From the NCBI RefSeq assembly GCF_015355755.1, contig NZ_JACVEE010000001.1, forward strand, positions 1,116,001-1,180,000: 64,000 bases of DNA, in the 5' to 3' direction. The stretch comes from Nocardia sp. XZ_19_385 (lineage in GTDB: Bacteria; Actinomycetota; Actinomycetes; Mycobacteriales; Mycobacteriaceae). The notes below the pieces were generated by a model, which did no database searches, had not been told where the DNA came from, and saw only the letters and a program-made list of their open reading frames with translations. Positions 61,269 to 64,000 of the stretch are shown here, piece by piece (the stretch's first letter is position 1; the number at the start of each line of letters is the position of its first letter). The translations under genes and the position numbers were made by a program.

Positions 61269-64000
61269 CTATCCACTGGCGTAACTCCGCCAGTCGACCT
61301 GGTCTTCGTGCCCCCGCAGCGGCCAAGTTATTGCGACATCGACGACGGCCAACGCACCGTTGTCGACCTGGTCTGCAAGGACACGAAAGTTCTTGTGCTG
61401 CTTCCAATTCTGGTAATCGCCGACAACGACGAGGCGGCGGCGAGCGCGCGTCAGGGCGACATTGAGTAAATTCGGTGACTGCGCAGCCCAATCCCGTGAG
61501 CCGCGCTGTCCGGTCGTGGTACCCAGGACGAGAATGACAATGTCTGCCTCTTTGCCCTGGGTGGTATGGACGGTGCCAACTCGCTTCGGCTGGATCGGAA
61601 ACCGTCTACCTATGGTCTTTTCGAGGCCTTGGACGACTTCCCGGAACGGGCTGACGACGAAGACCGCCTCAGCTACGCGCCTCTGGAGCTCCTCCGCTCG
61701 CGTCTTTCCGTTTTCAGCCCAGACCGGCGGGTCATCGAAGAGGTCGTCGAGTTCACGTTCCATAGCCGCTCGCACCCGCTGCCGTACCAGGTTCAGCGTC
61801 GCCAATACATAGCGGCCCTCAATTGGATTCCATTTCTCGCCGGTAGAGAGGGCCTTGACATCGAGCCAGGTGTTCCCGGCCAGCAGGTCGAATCCGTCGT
61901 CGCGGGATGGAACGCCGTACACCATCAGGTTGTCGTAGGCGATCTCATTGCTGACATCGAACATGAGCCGATCGCATCGCCGGTGGACGCGGAGCGGCGA
62001 ACCAACCCAGGTCTGATCTTCACCGGCAGCATCGGGCAGCCATGTTCCGAAAACATTGAGTCGGTCGGCGACCGATTGCACCGAAATGCCTTGGGGTGCC
62101 CACCGCGGGTCGACCTCGAACTGTCGCGCCAAGCGTTTCTGGCCTGACCAGGGCAGAGCGACAACGGGTTCGAGCTGTCGGGGGTCGCCCACCACGACCG
62201 CGCGTTTCGACCGCCACAATGCACCCACAGCTTCATGAGGTGCGGCTTGTCCAGCTTCATCGATGAACAGCCACCCCAGAGCCTCGCTGCCGAGCCGGGA
62301 GAACATCCGCGCCGCGGACGCGAAGGTCGTCGAGACCACCGGCACGACGAAGAACAGTAGTTGCCAAGCTGCCAGAACCGTGTCCTCGGGGAGATCGTTT
62401 GGGGCGTCACCCTTCACGATCTTCATCGCACCGAGCAAACTTTTCCTGGTCAGCTCCGGATCGTCGACGAGGACCGCATGATGCAGGTCCAGTGCCGCAA
62501 GGAACACCCGGCTGCGGGCTTCCGCGAATTCCTCATCCATCCACGGTGCGGACTTCTCGCGCAGTTCCATTGCCTCTCGGCTGTCCTGGTGCCATTCGGC
62601 GCCGGGCACGTTGCCTGGCCAGCGTTCCCGCGCGGCGGCGAGGTCTCCGATTTCCCGTTGGATAGCGAACCGGCGAGCAGCTACGGACCGACCGGCAGAT
62701 TCTAATGCGGCTGTTGCTTTTTCAAGAGCCTGCTGGCAGGTTACGACCCTTGCTTGTGCGTGTCGTGCCTTCTGGCCCGCTTCGCTGAGTTCTCGCTGGC
62801 GAGCGTGTAGCTGAGCCTGATGCTCGGATTGCTTCTGTTCGGCGTGACGCATCTGTTCATCGGCTGCCATGCACACCTCCATCAGACGTGTCCGTTCGAG
62901 CATCCAGTCGCGGTCCGCCGACCCGATCAGTCTCCTGAGACGGCCCGGCCGCGCGAGGTCGTGGGTTGCCACCGCCGACTCGGCCACCTGGACCCGCTCC
63001 GCCGTGCGCTCGACTCTTCCGTCAGCGTTCCGGAGTGCGGTGCGTGCCGCAAGTTCGGGCCTCGCGGCCTGTCTGCGCACTAGGTCCGCGCGGGCGGCGA
63101 TGCTCGTCAGATGGTTGTGATGATCCTGGAGTTGCGCAACCAAACCCTGGCCGTCAACTACGCGACGACGTAGGTCGCTCAGGGTTGCATCGTCGTCACG
63201 GTCGCGCTGGAGGATGTCGGCAATGCGCCGGCGTTGATCCGCGAGGTGTTCGGCATCGGCTACGGCGTCGTTGAATGCGACAACCGCGTCCGACCACGAT
63301 GGCCGGGCGAGATTCTCATCGGCATCCGGCGCGGTCAAGGACTTGAGGTACTCGTGCAGGCCCGCCCCCTCGGACTCGCCCTCACCCCACCAGAACCGTT
63401 CGACGAATTCCGAGCGATAGGAGCGTCTCCCCAAGCGAGCGGCGATGGCTCCCCACGCGGGATCGTCGGTCAGCATGGAAGCCTGTTCTGTCAGGTATTC
63501 AGCATCTGGAAAAGCCTCCAAGTCAACAGCATTCGCGTTGGGAACCTCCAGAGTGATGTTCTCCACGGCACCGTTGTTCGATGAGGCCGCTACAATCTCG
63601 AAGCCCGTCAGATCGCCGATCAGCGGGTAGATCTTCTGCGGATATGCGGCCCTGCCGTTGGGTTCCTGCTCGGTGCGCCACGAGGCGGGAAACTTCTCGA
63701 ACGCGTCCCGAGCGGAATCCAACTTCGCCAAGCGGGCCGCACGCTCGACAACCAAGGCCGCAATCAGATCGCGCAGCATGGTCGTCTTGCCGGTACCGGG
63801 CGGACCATTGACGGCGAAGATTCCGCAGGCGGTCTTATCGCCGAGCCGATTCATGATCTCGTTGACCGCGAACTGCTGACTCAAGGTCAATGGGTGGGCG
63901 GGATTGGCCGGCCACCGACCCAGCGGCATCGAGACCGGCGACAGCGATCGCAGTACTTCGTGTGGGGCTTGGCGCACGTCGATTCGCCGTACCGTGTCAA
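61269..64000 (-). CDS. SF1 (UPF1/DNA2-like) helicase with coiled coil, 5' end outside window
   Basis: At least 909 codons are open leftward from the right window edge; a GTG at 63977 exists, but the frame continues upstream (DTVRRIDVRQAPHEVLRS), so the N-terminus is missing. Motifs in order: Walker A GPPGTGKTT, SSNNGAVENI (Ia-like), a long coiled coil rich in Arg, Glu and Gln inserted between the motor halves, then motif II LFIDEAGQAAPHEA, VVVGDPRQLEP (III), TVHTTQGKEADIVIL (V), and NVALTRARRRLVVVGD (VI). The DEAGQ box marks the UPF1-like SF1B group. Its convergent position next to BREX suggests another defence-island member. Direct BREX involvement is unproven. Confidence 0.9.
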   Translation of the reverse strand, partial: DTVRRIDVRQAPHEVLRSLSPVSMPLGRWPANPAHPLTLSQQFAVNEIMNRLGDKTACGIFAVNGPPGTGKTTMLRDLIAALVVERAARLAKLDSARDAFEKFPASWRTEQEPNGRAAYPQKIYPLIGDLTGFEIVAASSNNGAVENITLEVPNANAVDLEAFPDAEYLTEQASMLTDDPAWGAIAARLGRRSYRSEFVERFWWGEGESEGAGLHEYLKSLTAPDADENLARPSWSDAVVAFNDAVADAEHLADQRRRIADILQRDRDDDATLSDLRRRVVDGQGLVAQLQDHHNHLTSIAARADLVRRQAARPELAARTALRNADGRVERTAERVQVAESAVATHDLARPGRLRRLIGSADRDWMLERTRLMEVCMAADEQMRHAEQKQSEHQAQLHARQRELSEAGQKARHAQARVVTCQQALEKATAALESAGRSVAARRFAIQREIGDLAAARERWPGNVPGAEWHQDSREAMELREKSAPWMDEEFAEARSRVFLAALDLHHAVLVDDPELTRKSLLGAMKIVKGDAPNDLPEDTVLAAWQLLFFVVPVVSTTFASAARMFSRLGSEALGWLFIDEAGQAAPHEAVGALWRSKRAVVVGDPRQLEPVVALPWSGQKRLARQFEVDPRWAPQGISVQSVADRLNVFGTWLPDAAGEDQTWVGSPLRVHRRCDRLMFDVSNEIAYDNLMVYGVPSRDDGFDLLAGNTWLDVKALSTGEKWNPIEGRYVLATLNLVRQRVRAAMERELDDLFDDPPVWAENGKTRAEELQRRVAEAVFVVSPFREVVQGLEKTIGRRFPIQPKRVGTVHTTQGKEADIVILVLGTTTGQRGSRDWAAQSPNLLNVALTRARRRLVVVGDYQNWKQHKNFRVLADQVDNGALAVVDVAITWPLRGHEDQVDWRSYASG

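Overview
The window is high-GC actinobacterial chromosome, most likely Nocardia or a close mycolic-acid-containing relative. The evidence is the strong G/C third-position bias, frequent GTG/TTG starts, an antigen-85-like mycolyltransferase-type esterase, ESX/WXG-like proteins and an actinobacterial (Pgl-type) BREX system. No tRNA, rRNA, CRISPR array or complete insertion sequence was seen.

Layout. (1) 1-12.4 kb is metabolic and accessory: a truncated VOC protein divergent from a TetR regulator, an orphan FetB-like permease, a compact operon (single-module NRPS with condensation, adenylation, carrier and thioesterase domains, then a DUF6875-like protein and an antigen-85-like esterase), a 14-TM MFS exporter, an alpha/beta hydrolase, and a TetR plus alkyl-DHAP-synthase-like flavoprotein operon. 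(2) 12.7-33 kb is an extracellular contractile injection system (eCIS, Afp/PVC-like). A leftward operon encodes an AAA+ ATPase, a 970-aa DUF4157 protein with a predicted nuclease-toxin C-terminus, and a PAAR-like tip. A rightward operon encodes DUF4255 cap, sheath, tube, a tail-assembly chaperone with a probable programmed -1 frameshift into a DUF6760 extension, a DUF4157 protein, LysM tube-base protein, VgrG-like spike, gp25, baseplate J, a tail protein I carrying an inserted beta-propeller, two paralogous fibres and a small coiled-coil protein. (3) 33-42.4 kb is mixed: an SDR, a 902-aa helical protein of unknown role with a small partner, an XRE-MurA fusion, a small membrane protein, a WXG-like pair, an orphan HTH protein of recombinase-associated type, and a roughly 700-base mostly non-coding stretch containing a perfect 25-bp palindrome. 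(4) 42.4-61 kb is a complete type 2 BREX (Pgl) phage-defence operon, pglW-pglX-pglY-pglZ-brxD-brxHI, with 4-base or very short overlaps at most junctions, followed by a convergent, window-truncated SF1 helicase.

How the genes work together. The eCIS genes encode one contractile particle: tube and sheath polymerise on a gp25/J/I baseplate with a VgrG/PAAR tip, the fibres choose the target, the AAA+ ATPase assists assembly or recycling, and the DUF4157 fusion is the best cargo candidate. The BREX genes combine a kinase (PglW), an adenine methyltransferase (PglX), two ATPases (PglY, BrxD), an alkaline-phosphatase-fold protein (PglZ) and a helicase (BrxHI) to mark self DNA and block phage.

The most novel signals, in my judgement, are the G-GGG-GGA slippery site joining two eCIS reading frames, the REase-like toxin tail on the DUF4157 protein, the beta-propeller inserted in the baseplate wedge protein, and the palindrome-bearing leader before the BREX operon. 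All functions are inferred from reading motifs by eye; no database search was run.
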